Source: JBMOPD01 sp049323615
GTDB taxonomy: Bacteria > Bacillota > Desulfotomaculia > Desulfotomaculales > Desulfocucumaceae
Direction of reading: 5' to 3'
NCBI GenBank assembly: GCA_049323615.1
Contig: JBMOPD010000095.1
Location: 1-23,899 of the forward strand
Length of the DNA stretch: 23,899 nucleotides
The position numbers and the translations under genes were made by a program. Below the pieces are notes generated by a model that saw only the letters and a list, made by a program, of their open reading frames with translations, had not been told where the DNA came from and made no database searches. Positions 15,677 through 22,217 of the stretch are shown here, piece after piece. Position 1 is the stretch's first letter. Each line of letters begins with the position of its first letter.

Positions 15677-15753
15677 TAACACTACCTCCTGATAATTACG
15701 ACGAAATATCCCTAAAAATGTTCCCCGCTCAGTATAATTTTGCTTCTTCCATT

Positions 15754-15781
15754 ATTCTGGATTCTGCCCTCTGGATTCCTG
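15754..15781. repeat. heptanucleotide tandem repeat, ATTCTGG type
   Basis: Units ATTCTGG, ATTCTGC, CCTCTGG, ATTCCTG followed by ACCCC, just downstream of csaB. Same unit and same strand relation as the tract after metK. Confidence 0.65.
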
Positions 15782-15790
15782 ACCCCAAAG

Positions 15791-16930
15791 CTAATCCCTC
15801 AAGCTATTATTTCTCCTGTCTCCTGTCTCCCGTCTCCTTTTCTTCAGCATTTCCGCCGCCAGATCGGCCCCCCGCAGGGCCTCCATGCGCAGAACAGCCA
15901 CCTTCTCAGCCAGTTTGGCCTTCAGTAGCTGGGAAGACTCCTCCACCCGGTCAATGCACCGGGAAAGTTTATTGTAATCAAGGTCTTCCACCGAGCCGCC
16001 GGCCGGCATTTCCACCAGGCTTAAAAACCTGTCCACTTTAGGATCATAAGAAACACCCACCATCGGTATATTCAGGAGGGCCCCGAAAATCAGGAAATGC
16101 AGGCGCATGCCCATGATCATCCTGGTCTGCATCATCAGTGACAGCATTTCCCTGAAATCCAGCTCCCTGTCTATTATAAACGGCCTTTGTTTCATCAGGG
16201 CCGCTACTTCCCGGCTTACATCGACATCCACGGGGTAGTGCATGGGCAGGAAAACCACCTTCCGGCCCTTGGCCGCCAGGTCATCGCACACCCTGGCTAT
16301 TACCGCCTTATAGGCGCTTTCTCCTTTCCACGCCCGGACCGAAACACCCACCAGGTCTTCCCCCGCTGAAAGGCCGGCCTCGTTCAGTATCGCGGCGCCC
16401 GGCTCCGGACTGATTTCGCCGGTATCCAGGCCCAGGGCCGGGTCGGCGGTAACCTCAACCCGCGGCCTGATCACACCCAGGTCAAGCAGTTCCTCCTTCG
16501 ATTCCCTGTCCCTGACGGTGATTAAATCAACCTTGTTGGCCACCAGGCGCATCAGGGTCCTTCCCAGGGCGGTCCTGATCGGGCCGATGCCCTGCCCGTA
16601 GAAAAGTACAGGTTTTTTCATCATCCTGGCCAGGGTCACAATGCCGAGATAGTACAGGATGCTGTTGGGTCCGGTAACATCCTGCAGCAGGCCCCCGCCG
16701 CCGCTGATCAGCAGGTCGGCCCGCCGGAGCCCGGCCAGTATTGAACCGAGATCATGCCTGGGAACGGCCCTGACACCGAAAAATTCCCGGGTTCCCTCCG
16801 GATCCCTGGACAGGACAACGGGCTCAAGGCCCTGAACCCTCTGATCCAGCGCCTTCAGTATGGCGTAGAGCATTGCCTCGTCGCCGTTGTTTTTAAACCC
16901 TAAATACCCGGAAATAACCACCCTGGGCAT
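15791..16930 (-). CDS. csaB: polysaccharide pyruvyl transferase CsaB
   Basis: A 379-residue pyruvyltransferase. CsaB adds pyruvate ketals to the secondary wall polymer so that SLH-domain proteins can bind it. Signatures are VVISGYLGFKNNGDEAML at the N-terminus, DLLISGGGGLLQDVTGPNS, PVLFYGQGIGPI, DLITVRDRESKEELLDLG and the C-terminal MGMRLHFLIFGALLNIPMVGVSYDPKV. The ATG start at 16930 has a GGGGG ribosome site upstream. It lies 71 bases after tagA. The likely client is the SLH protein at 19833-20918. The C-terminal ETGDRRNNSLRD is encoded by a heptanucleotide tract (15812-15839) and resembles the unrelated GT4 tail. Confidence 0.93.
   Translation of the reverse strand: MPRVVISGYLGFKNNGDEAMLYAILKALDQRVQGLEPVVLSRDPEGTREFFGVRAVPRHDLGSILAGLRRADLLISGGGGLLQDVTGPNSILYYLGIVTLARMMKKPVLFYGQGIGPIRTALGRTLMRLVANKVDLITVRDRESKEELLDLGVIRPRVEVTADPALGLDTGEISPEPGAAILNEAGLSAGEDLVGVSVRAWKGESAYKAVIARVCDDLAAKGRKVVFLPMHYPVDVDVSREVAALMKQRPFIIDRELDFREMLSLMMQTRMIMGMRLHFLIFGALLNIPMVGVSYDPKVDRFLSLVEMPAGGSVEDLDYNKLSRCIDRVEESSQLLKAKLAEKVAVLRMEALRGADLAAEMLKKRRRETGDRRNNSLRD
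15812..15839. repeat. heptanucleotide tandem repeat, TCTCCTG type, inside the csaB 3' end
   Basis: Four units TCTCCTG, TCTCCTG, TCTCCCG, TCTCCTT in register, within coding sequence. Confidence 0.75.
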
Positions 16931-16952
16931 GAATTGTGTCCCCCGATAAATA

Positions 16953-16980
16953 AGCCGTCAGCAGTCAGCCATCAGCAATG
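16953..16980. repeat. heptanucleotide tandem repeat, AGCCGTC type
   Basis: Units AGCCGTC, AGCAGTC, AGCCATC, AGCAATG between tagA and csaB. Same GTCAG family as 3460-3487. Confidence 0.7.
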
Positions 16981-17001
16981 GCATCATATTTCCGGCTGAT
17001 C

Positions 17002-17748
17002 TCACCTGACAGAGGATTTCCCAATTTTAAATTTATATGTCATCAAAACCATCAGTGCAAATTTGGGCAAAACCAGCATGCGCCTCCACCGGCCGGGCTC
17101 ATTTAAAAGCCTGCCCAGCCATTCCAGATTCCATCGCCTGAACCACTCCGGAGCGCGCCTGACGTTCCCGGACAGGACATCCAGGCTTCCCCCCACACCC
17201 ATGGCAACAACGCTTCCCAGGAGGTTCAGGTGTTGATCAATCCACCTTTCCTGGCGGGGAGATCCCAGGGCCACGAACAGCAAATGCGGTGACGCGTTTT
17301 TTATCCTGCCGGCCACCTCATCACTGTCCTCATCCGAAAAATAACCGTGATGGGTGCCGGCCACCCGCAGCCCCGGAAACATCCCGGCCGCCCTCCGGGC
17401 GGCGGCTTCCGCCACCCCCGGGCGGGACCCCAGGAAAAAGACACGCCAGCCCTTGCCGGCCGCACAGTCCAAAAGCCTCATCATCAGGTCTATTCCGGTC
17501 ACCCGCCCGGGAACGGGGCGGCCGCCGGCCCTGCAGGCCCAGACAATCCCCACGCCGTCCGCCGTCACCAGGTCGGCCCGGTTGATCATGGCCAGCAAAT
17601 CTTCATCATACTGAGCCCGGTAAAGCAGCTCCGGATTAAGGGTGATCACAAAACAGGGATCCCCCTCCTCCACGAAAAGAGCTATCCTTTCCACAAACTG
17701 TCCCATGGTAAGCCCGTCAACGGCGGCGCCCAGCAGGTTTATTTTCAC
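17002..17748 (-). CDS. tagA: WecG/TagA/CpsF family glycosyltransferase
   Basis: About 248 residues of the WecG/TagA/CpsF family, which add N-acetylmannosamine(-uronate) or a similar sugar to the TagO product to complete the linkage unit of wall polymers. Signatures are ITLNPELLYRAQYDEDL, ADLVTADGVGIVWACR, RVTGIDLM, GWRVFFLGSRPGVAEAAA, HGYFSDED, LFVALGSPRQERWI, GVGGSLDVLSG and the C-terminal EWFRRWNLEWLGRLLNEPGRWRRM. The GTG at 17748 lies 8 bases after GGAAGG and gives MKINLLGAAVDGLTM. The frame is open 43 codons further upstream, so a longer N-terminus cannot be excluded. It is the first gene of a unit with csaB, the small exported protein and LCP. Confidence 0.9.
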   Translation of the reverse strand: MKINLLGAAVDGLTMGQFVERIALFVEEGDPCFVITLNPELLYRAQYDEDLLAMINRADLVTADGVGIVWACRAGGRPVPGRVTGIDLMMRLLDCAAGKGWRVFFLGSRPGVAEAAARRAAGMFPGLRVAGTHHGYFSDEDSDEVAGRIKNASPHLLFVALGSPRQERWIDQHLNLLGSVVAMGVGGSLDVLSGNVRRAPEWFRRWNLEWLGRLLNEPGRWRRMLVLPKFALMVLMTYKFKIGKSSVR

Positions 17749-18107
17749 CTTTTCAACCTTCCGGTCACTAACAGCTTTCTTATGCAATTCTTCAAACATT
17801 TTACCATAATTTTTTTCACTCCTCCAGACCGCTTTAAAAACAGGAAATATTTTAACTTGCCCGCCGGCGCTTTCCACGCCATACTTACAAACATCCTGCC
17901 GCCATTATTTACCATATAATATACACTCCTGTTCACCGGTCCCGCTCTGGTTCCGGCTTGCCACGCCCTCAGCGGAAAGCGGCAGTGGAAAATTATGCAA
18001 AAAACAAATATGATATCGACTGTTTGATTAATAACCTGTATAATACTACCAGCAAGTATTTTCTACCGGATTTTTTTCAGTAAAAAAACTGTTCGGGGAG
18101 AATAAGC
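17749..18107. other. divergent intergenic region between tagA and the coiled-coil gene
   Basis: This region of about 360 bases holds the plus-strand promoter at 18016-18044. On the minus strand it has an AT-rich TATATTATAT stretch near 17918-17930 that could be a -10 for tagA, without a convincing -35. A short minus-strand frame (17819-17745, 24 codons) ends in TGA overlapping the tagA GTG. No recognisable gene was found. Confidence 0.4.
18016..18044 (+). promoter_or_regulatory. promoter of the coiled-coil gene
   Basis: TCGACT (18016-18021), a 17-base spacer and a perfect TATAAT (18039-18044), about 60 bases before the GTG start. Confidence 0.5.
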
Positions 18108-18806
18108 GTGAGTGAACAGTTATTAAAGGGAATTCTTGATGAATTACAAAATTTAAATCAGCGTTTTGTCAACCTGGAAGAAGGCCAAAAACAGGTTGTC
18201 TCAAAGGTGGATAAACTAGACACCAAGGTGGATAACCTGGACACCAGGATGGGCAGCCTCGAAACCAAGGTGGACAACCTGGACGCCAGGATGGGCAGCC
18301 TCGAAACCAAGGTGGACAACCTGGACGCCAGGGTGGGCAGCCTCGAAACCAAGGTGGACAACCTGGACGCCAGGGTGGGCAGCCTCGAAACCAAGGTGGA
18401 CAACCTGGACGCCAGGGTGGGCAGCCTCGAAACCAAGGTGGATAACCTGGACGCCAGGGTGGGCAGCCTCGAAACCAAGGTGGACAACCTGGACACCAGG
18501 GTGGGCAGCCTCGAAACCAAGGTGGACAACCTGGACACCAGGGTGGGCAGCCTCGAAACCAAGGTGGACAACCTGGACACCAGTCAACTTAAAATGGAAA
18601 CCCGTATTGAAAACGAGGTCATTGATAAGATACGGGTCCTCTTCGACGCCCACTCCCTCTACATGGACTACTTCGCCAGCATAAAGGACAGCCAGGCACG
18701 TATCGAAGATACCCTGGAATCCCTTGCCCGCCGGGTTATGGACTTTAACATTACCCTGATGGAACATGAACGGGAAATCCGCCTGCTGCGTATTGAAAAA
18801 AAATAA
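18108..18806 (+). CDS. coiled-coil protein with tandem 14-residue repeats, function unknown
   Basis: A 232-residue protein, almost wholly predicted coiled coil. After a 39-residue N-terminal helix come eight tandem copies of the 14-residue unit KVDNLDxRxGSLET (residues 40-151), i.e. two heptads per unit with V/L at the core positions. A partial ninth copy follows, then a non-repeated helical C-terminus (VIDKIRVLFDAHSLYMDYFASI, then ESLARRVMDFNITLMEHEREI). There is no signal peptide or membrane segment, so it should be cytoplasmic and oligomeric. The GTG start has GGGGAG 7 bases upstream. It is monocistronic, with its own promoter and a strong terminator (18863-18892). I know no function; similar heptad-rich proteins are common in Clostridia. 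Confidence 0.85.
   Translation: MSEQLLKGILDELQNLNQRFVNLEEGQKQVVSKVDKLDTKVDNLDTRMGSLETKVDNLDARMGSLETKVDNLDARVGSLETKVDNLDARVGSLETKVDNLDARVGSLETKVDNLDARVGSLETKVDNLDTRVGSLETKVDNLDTRVGSLETKVDNLDTSQLKMETRIENEVIDKIRVLFDAHSLYMDYFASIKDSQARIEDTLESLARRVMDFNITLMEHEREIRLLRIEKK
18225..18560. repeat. 42-bp tandem repeat, eight copies, in coding sequence
   Basis: Eight nearly identical 42-base units that differ mainly at ACC/GCC, ATG/GTG and GAT/GAC positions. Synonymous sites are largely conserved too, which points to recent unit duplication. The period is a multiple of three, so the reverse-strand frames also stay open. Confidence 0.95.
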
Positions 18807-18862
18807 TAGCCGTAACTCTGTACAACATCCTTACCCGCAATCTTGTCATTTGGGAACAAATA

Positions 18863-18892
18863 AATTACCCCCCGGAGGGGGTAATTGTTTTT
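18863..18892 (+). terminator. terminator of the coiled-coil gene; copy 1 of a duplicated element
   Basis: A 10-bp perfect stem AATTACCCCC-CGGA-GGGGGTAATT followed by GTTTTT. The 24 bases 18877-18900 recur exactly at 19789-19812. Confidence 0.85.
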
Positions 18893-18939
18893 GGTGTACC
18901 CGGCACAATAAAATGGACCGTTTTGCGGTCTCGTCTCAA

Positions 18940-18968
18940 TTGCAGTAATTTCCATTCTGTGCTATATT
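18940..18968 (+). promoter_or_regulatory. promoter of the Uma2 gene (shared island type)
   Basis: TTGCAG (18940-18945), a 17-base spacer ending in TGC, then TATATT (18963-18968): an extended -10 promoter. The sequence from 18937 to about 18990 is nearly the same as that in front of the Phd/PIN pair (21129-21185). Confidence 0.7.
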
Positions 18969-19002
18969 GTTGCCATACACAACGCATACGGGGGTGAGAA
19001 AG

Positions 19003-19581
19003 ATGACGAACATGGCTGATGCCGGTTCAACCTCAAGCCCGGTACCGCCCCAAAAGCATTACACCTACGAGGACTACCTGAATCTGGATGACGATCAGCG
19101 GTATGAACTGATTGGGGGCGAATTGATAGTGGTACCCAGGCCAAAGCTGAAACATCAGAAGACTGCATACCGGCTGTTCGGACTGCTGGAAAATTTCATC
19201 CAACAGAAAGGAATCGGGGATGTTTACGGGGAAGTGGACGTACTGATGGGCGGCCAGGTGGTCGCTCCAGACGTGCTTTTCATTTCCAAAGAACGGCTGT
19301 GCATCATTGGTGAAACCAGCATCCAGGGCGCCCCCGACCTGGTGGTGGAAGTGCTTTCACAGTCCACCAGAAAACTTGACCGCACCAAAAAAACCCTGCT
19401 GTACCTTACTCACGGAGTCAGGGAGTACTGGCTGGTGGACCCGGAGATCCAGACGGTGGAAGTTTTCCAGGCCGGAAAGGACCGCTGGGAACTGGCCGGG
19501 GTGTATGACGAAAAAGAAACCCTGACCTCCCCGCTCCTGCCGGGTCTAGAAATAGATCTGAAAAAAGTTTTTGCCTCCTGA
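19003..19581 (+). CDS. Uma2 family endonuclease
   Basis: A 192-residue protein of the Uma2 (DUF820) family, a PD-(D/E)xK nuclease fold found in many copies in cyanobacteria and Firmicutes. The biological role is unclear. Family blocks are YTYEDYLNLDDDQRYELIGGEL, then VDVLMGGQVVAPDVLFIS, then GAPDLVVEVLSQSTRKLDRTKK and LYLTHGVREYWLVDPEIQTVEVF. The likely metal-site residues are the aspartate in APDVLF and the glutamate in VVEVLS, with a lysine in the KK motif. The ATG at 19003 follows GGGGGTGAG; a second ATG at 19012 is possible. It is flanked by two copies of a 24-base terminator element. Confidence 0.88.
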   Translation: MTNMADAGSTSSPVPPQKHYTYEDYLNLDDDQRYELIGGELIVVPRPKLKHQKTAYRLFGLLENFIQQKGIGDVYGEVDVLMGGQVVAPDVLFISKERLCIIGETSIQGAPDLVVEVLSQSTRKLDRTKKTLLYLTHGVREYWLVDPEIQTVEVFQAGKDRWELAGVYDEKETLTSPLLPGLEIDLKKVFAS

Positions 19582-19772
19582 ACCGCAAAAGGCAGGTTGC
19601 TATTCCCTGCAGCCCGTCCAGGCAGAGGTCTTTGTACTGGGGGCTGACATGACGAAAAACCCCCGGCACCCACCACCAGATTGTTTCCATCCCCTCCCTG
19701 GCGGGATGGCCCCCTGGAACCGGCTTCCCGCTTCGTCCGGGGCGCTTATGCCATAAGCCTGGAGGGCAGAAT
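19582..19772. other. intergenic stretch with several small dyads, no gene seen
   Basis: It contains GCTTAT-GCC-ATAAGC and GCGGGA...TCCCGC inverted pairs. No T-run follows them, and no credible start with a ribosome site was found. Confidence 0.3.
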
Positions 19773-19804
19773 AAAAATACCCCCCGAAGGGGGTAATTGT
19801 TTTT
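19773..19804. terminator. bidirectional terminator, copy 2 of a duplicated element
   Basis: TACCCCC-CGAA-GGGGGTA. On the minus strand the loop is TTCG and TTTTT follows, ending the SLH gene. On the plus strand TTGTTTTT follows, ending Uma2. Confidence 0.8.
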
Positions 19805-19832
19805 GGTGTACCATTGCTCTTGTTTCTGAAAT

Positions 19833-20918
19833 TTACTGGGTCACTCCGCCTTCGGCGGTCTGCCCGGCAGTTTCCGTTCCCTCAGCGGGCTGGGTCGCCT
19901 CTTCACCGGCCTCGCCCTGGTCATTCTGGACGGTAGTTTCGTCGCCTTCAGCCGGCTGAGTTCCACTTTCAGCAGTCTCGCCGGTAGTCCCCGTGTTTTC
20001 CTCAGGCTGTGTTTCCTGGCCGGCCGTTCCTTCTTCGCCGGCAGCGCCGTCATTTTCCACCAAGTCGACCATATTCGCCAGCATGGCGGCAATTTCAGCC
20101 CGGGTCACGGCGCTGTTCGGATTGAATTTGCCGTCCGGGGTGCCCTTTATAACCCCGGCCTCTTTCAGCGCAATGATATAGCCCAGGTCTTCAGGCGATA
20201 TCAGTATCGAATCGCTGAAAGTAACGCCGGAGGTATCTGCGGGCTGCAATCCCAGCGCCTTGGCCAGCATCACCGCGGCCTGGGCCCTGGTGGCCTGCAC
20301 TTCGCTGTGGAACCTGTTGACGTTGACTATTCTCAGCGCCATGGCCTTTTTAGCCTTTTCCCTTGCCCAGCCGGGAACATCCGGGGTCTCCTCTTCGCCG
20401 GTACCCTCTTCAACAGTGCCCTCTTCAACAGTGCCCTCCTCAGCAGTTCCCTCTTCGGCGGCACCCTCTTCGGCGGCGCCCTCTTCAGCGGCACCTTCTC
20501 CGGCGGTTCCTTCCTGAGCCGTTTCCTCTTCAATAGCCAGGTTTTCCGCCAGGCTCACCGCCATTACCATGGCCTCCGTCATGGTCACAGGCTGATCCGG
20601 CCTGAATGTTCCGTCCTCATATCCCCTGATTAACCCCAGGCTCTGCACCTTTTCAATTTTACTTTTGGCCCAGTGCTCAGCGTCGTCACTGAATTGACGC
20701 TTAACGGCCTGCTTTTCACGTTCTTTCAACTGGCTTTGAAGCTTTTGCTTCCGCTCCGGGGTCATGTTGGTAACGCTGGTCCGGATGCGTTTTTCCGCCT
20801 TAACCCCGGACCTTGCTTTTCCCCGGTCATTGCCGAAGCTTCCCTTCGCCAGCGCCGGGCCGATCAGCAAGGATAAAGAAACGGTTATAACCAACAATAT
20901 TAATCCTGCTCTCTTCAT
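19833..20918 (-). CDS. secreted protein with three SLH domains
   Basis: A 361-residue exported protein. A signal peptide (cleavage after ALA, residue 24) is followed by a basic segment and three S-layer-homology repeats: about 79-125 (DAEHWAKSKIEKVQSLGLIRGYEDGTFRPDQP), 180-226, and 235-288 (LKEAGVIKGTPDGKFNPNSAVTRAEIAAML). An acidic tail rich in E, G, T and Q ends the protein. Between SLH 1 and 2 lies an EEGAA/EEGTV pentapeptide repeat. SLH domains bind pyruvylated secondary wall polymer, the product expected from CsaB here. No catalytic domain is visible, so it may be a structural envelope protein. The ATG start has TAGGAGGAG upstream. Confidence 0.92.
   Translation of the reverse strand: MKRAGLILLVITVSLSLLIGPALAKGSFGNDRGKARSGVKAEKRIRTSVTNMTPERKQKLQSQLKEREKQAVKRQFSDDAEHWAKSKIEKVQSLGLIRGYEDGTFRPDQPVTMTEAMVMAVSLAENLAIEEETAQEGTAGEGAAEEGAAEEGAAEEGTAEEGTVEEGTVEEGTGEEETPDVPGWAREKAKKAMALRIVNVNRFHSEVQATRAQAAVMLAKALGLQPADTSGVTFSDSILISPEDLGYIIALKEAGVIKGTPDGKFNPNSAVTRAEIAAMLANMVDLVENDGAAGEEGTAGQETQPEENTGTTGETAESGTQPAEGDETTVQNDQGEAGEEATQPAEGTETAGQTAEGGVTQ
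20388..20513. repeat. 15-bp tandem repeat encoding EEGAA/EEGTV
   Basis: About eight pentapeptide units (residues 136-177 of the SLH protein), encoded by degenerate 15-base units around CCCTCTTCRRCRG on the plus strand. Confidence 0.85.
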
Positions 20919-20966
20919 AACATCTCCTCCTAATGTAAAGTAACTGAATTTTCGTCCAACGGTTAC

Positions 20967-20994
20967 CTATTATTTTATAAACCGGCATTTACAA
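20967..20994 (-). promoter_or_regulatory. candidate promoter of the SLH gene
   Basis: Minus-strand TTGTAA (20994-20989), a 16-base spacer and TAATAG (20972-20967), about 50 bases before the start. It is weak but well placed. Confidence 0.35.
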
Positions 20995-21019
20995 GCACCA
21001 TAGGTAAAAAGTCCTCAAT

Positions 21020-21027
21020 TTCGACAA
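21020..21027 (-). promoter_or_regulatory. 0A-box-like site upstream of the SLH gene
   Basis: Minus-strand TTGTCGAA in AGTTGTCGAAATTG, about 100 bases before the SLH start and upstream of its candidate promoter. Confidence 0.4.
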
Positions 21028-21131
21028 CTAAAGTCTTAATTTTCTTTTACAAAGCACGGGGAACGGGACTCCTTTACGACGCCCCGCCCCTCATCGGCAT
21101 CACCTTTAAACAAACAAACAGGGGAAATCAA

Positions 21132-21160
21132 TTGCAATAATTTCCATTGTGTGATATATT
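21132..21160 (+). promoter_or_regulatory. promoter of the Phd/PIN pair (shared island type)
   Basis: TTGCAA (21132-21137), a 17-base spacer ending in TGA, then TATATT (21155-21160). It matches the Uma2 promoter region across about 55 bases. Confidence 0.7.
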
Positions 21161-21197
21161 ATTGCTATTACATACAACACATGCAGGAGTGTTTTTA

Positions 21198-21500
21198 ATG
21201 AATATAATTAACGTGACAGAAATAAGAAGAAATATCCGCGCGGTCCTGTCAGAAGTAGTTAGAACAAAAAAGCCGGCAGTTATCCTGCAGCGTTCAAAAC
21301 CGGTAGCTTACCTGGTTGATGCGGAAACCTTCGATAAAATGCAAAAGCCGGAGGAAGCCGATCTATTGACCGGGATCAGAAAAGAAAGCCTGGACAGAAT
21401 CCTCCGTTTAAGATCCAAAGTGGCTCAAAAAACCGGGATTCAAGGGGACTCAACCGGGCTGGTACGGGAACTCCGGGAAGGAAAATACCGCTATGAATAA
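21198..21500 (+). CDS. Phd/YefM family antitoxin
   Basis: A 100-residue protein whose first half is a Phd/YefM DNA-binding fold: NVTEIRRNIRAVLSEVVRTKKPAVILQRSKPVAYLVDAETFDKM. The C-terminal half should wrap and block the PIN toxin encoded next. It probably also represses its own promoter. The ATG start at 21198 has AGGAG 8 bases upstream. The stop overlaps the toxin start by eight bases, as usual for toxin-antitoxin pairs. Confidence 0.88.
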   Translation: MNIINVTEIRRNIRAVLSEVVRTKKPAVILQRSKPVAYLVDAETFDKMQKPEEADLLTGIRKESLDRILRLRSKVAQKTGIQGDSTGLVRELREGKYRYE

Positions 21501-21954
21501 CTGTATCTGCCTTGACAGTTCAGTACTGGTCAAAGTCCTGGTTCCGGAAGAAGACAGCGACAGGGCCACGGCACTGCTGCAAAAAATAATTGAAAGCCGG
21601 CAGGTGATCGTCCTGCCTGCCTTTGCCTGGGCGGAAATCGGAACCGTTTTGCGAAAGAAGTGCAGGAAAGGTGAGCTAACCACGGCGGAAGCCGGTGAAT
21701 TGTGGCGGGAATTCCGGCAGTTTCCGGGCATCGAGTACTTAACCGGTGACTCTGTAATGGACCGCGCCTGGAAAATCAGCCGTTATTTTGACTTTCCCAC
21801 ACTGTACGATGCGGCTTTTCTGGCCGTTGCGGAAATTATCGCCGAAAGAACGGGAGAAACCTGCGAATACTGGACTGCCGATGAAAAACTTGTCAATCAG
21901 CTGAACGGGCGAAGGGAATACGTCCGCTGCCTGAAACAGGAAAACATAACATGA
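21493..21954 (+). CDS. PIN-domain toxin (VapC-like) paired with Phd antitoxin
   Basis: A 153-residue PIN-domain ribonuclease. The acidic metal-binding residues are visible: Asp8 in CLDSSVLVK, Glu48 in FAWAEIGTVL, Asp106 in LYDAAFLAVAE and Asp130 in WTADEKL. VapC toxins cleave tRNA or rRNA; the target here is unknown. It overlaps the antitoxin gene by eight bases and is co-transcribed from the promoter at 21132. It looks intact. Confidence 0.9.
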   Translation: MNNCICLDSSVLVKVLVPEEDSDRATALLQKIIESRQVIVLPAFAWAEIGTVLRKKCRKGELTTAEAGELWREFRQFPGIEYLTGDSVMDRAWKISRYFDFPTLYDAAFLAVAEIIAERTGETCEYWTADEKLVNQLNGRREYVRCLKQENIT

Positions 21955-22164
21955 GCAGTTCCCCGTCCGGAGAGCAGGCCACGTCAACACCAAACTTTTA
22001 CAGAGAGTAAAGTTAAAAACCCCTTTTTACCCCCATCGAAATAAAAGTTGTTGTGGAACTGAAAGTGTTATTTTTGTCCGCCGGCCTACTACATGGTGTA
22101 ATATAACAAGGAATCGGTACTTTTAAAAAGTAGCCTGTCCCCTTTTCTCCCCCGGGGACGCCTC
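21955..22164. other. intergenic region between two toxin-antitoxin pairs, no gene seen
   Basis: AT-rich, with a TACTTTT/AAAAGTA dyad near 22118-22132. TGTAATAT near 22096 could be an old promoter. No coding region could be supported. Confidence 0.3.
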
Positions 22165-22193
22165 TTTATTTCCCAAACATGATGTGATATATT
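22165..22193 (+). promoter_or_regulatory. promoter of the ribbon-helix-helix/PIN pair
   Basis: Extended -10 TGATATATT (TATATT at 22188-22193) with a weak TTTATT at -35 (22165-22170). The core TGTGATATATTAT is the same as in the Phd/PIN promoter. Confidence 0.5.
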
Positions 22194-22195
22194 AT

Positions 22196-22217
22196 AAGAG
22201 ATACGGAGGTGTCTCTT
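22196..22217 (+). promoter_or_regulatory. dyad around the antitoxin ribosome site (operator or RNA hairpin)
   Basis: AAGAGATAC (22196-22204), GGAG (22205-22208), GTGTCTCTT (22209-22217): nine pairs with one G-T. The Shine-Dalgarno GGAG is the loop and the ATG follows at once. Confidence 0.5.

Noticed and set aside
17745..17936. 63-codon minus-strand frame upstream of tagA as a full gene
   Set aside because: No ribosome site at its start and no recognisable family; only its last 24 codons are of interest as a possible leader.
18158..18767. Two long minus-strand frames (140 and 183 residues) opposite the coiled-coil gene
   Set aside because: They stay open only because the 42-base repeat has a period divisible by three; the products are simple repeats with no start signals.
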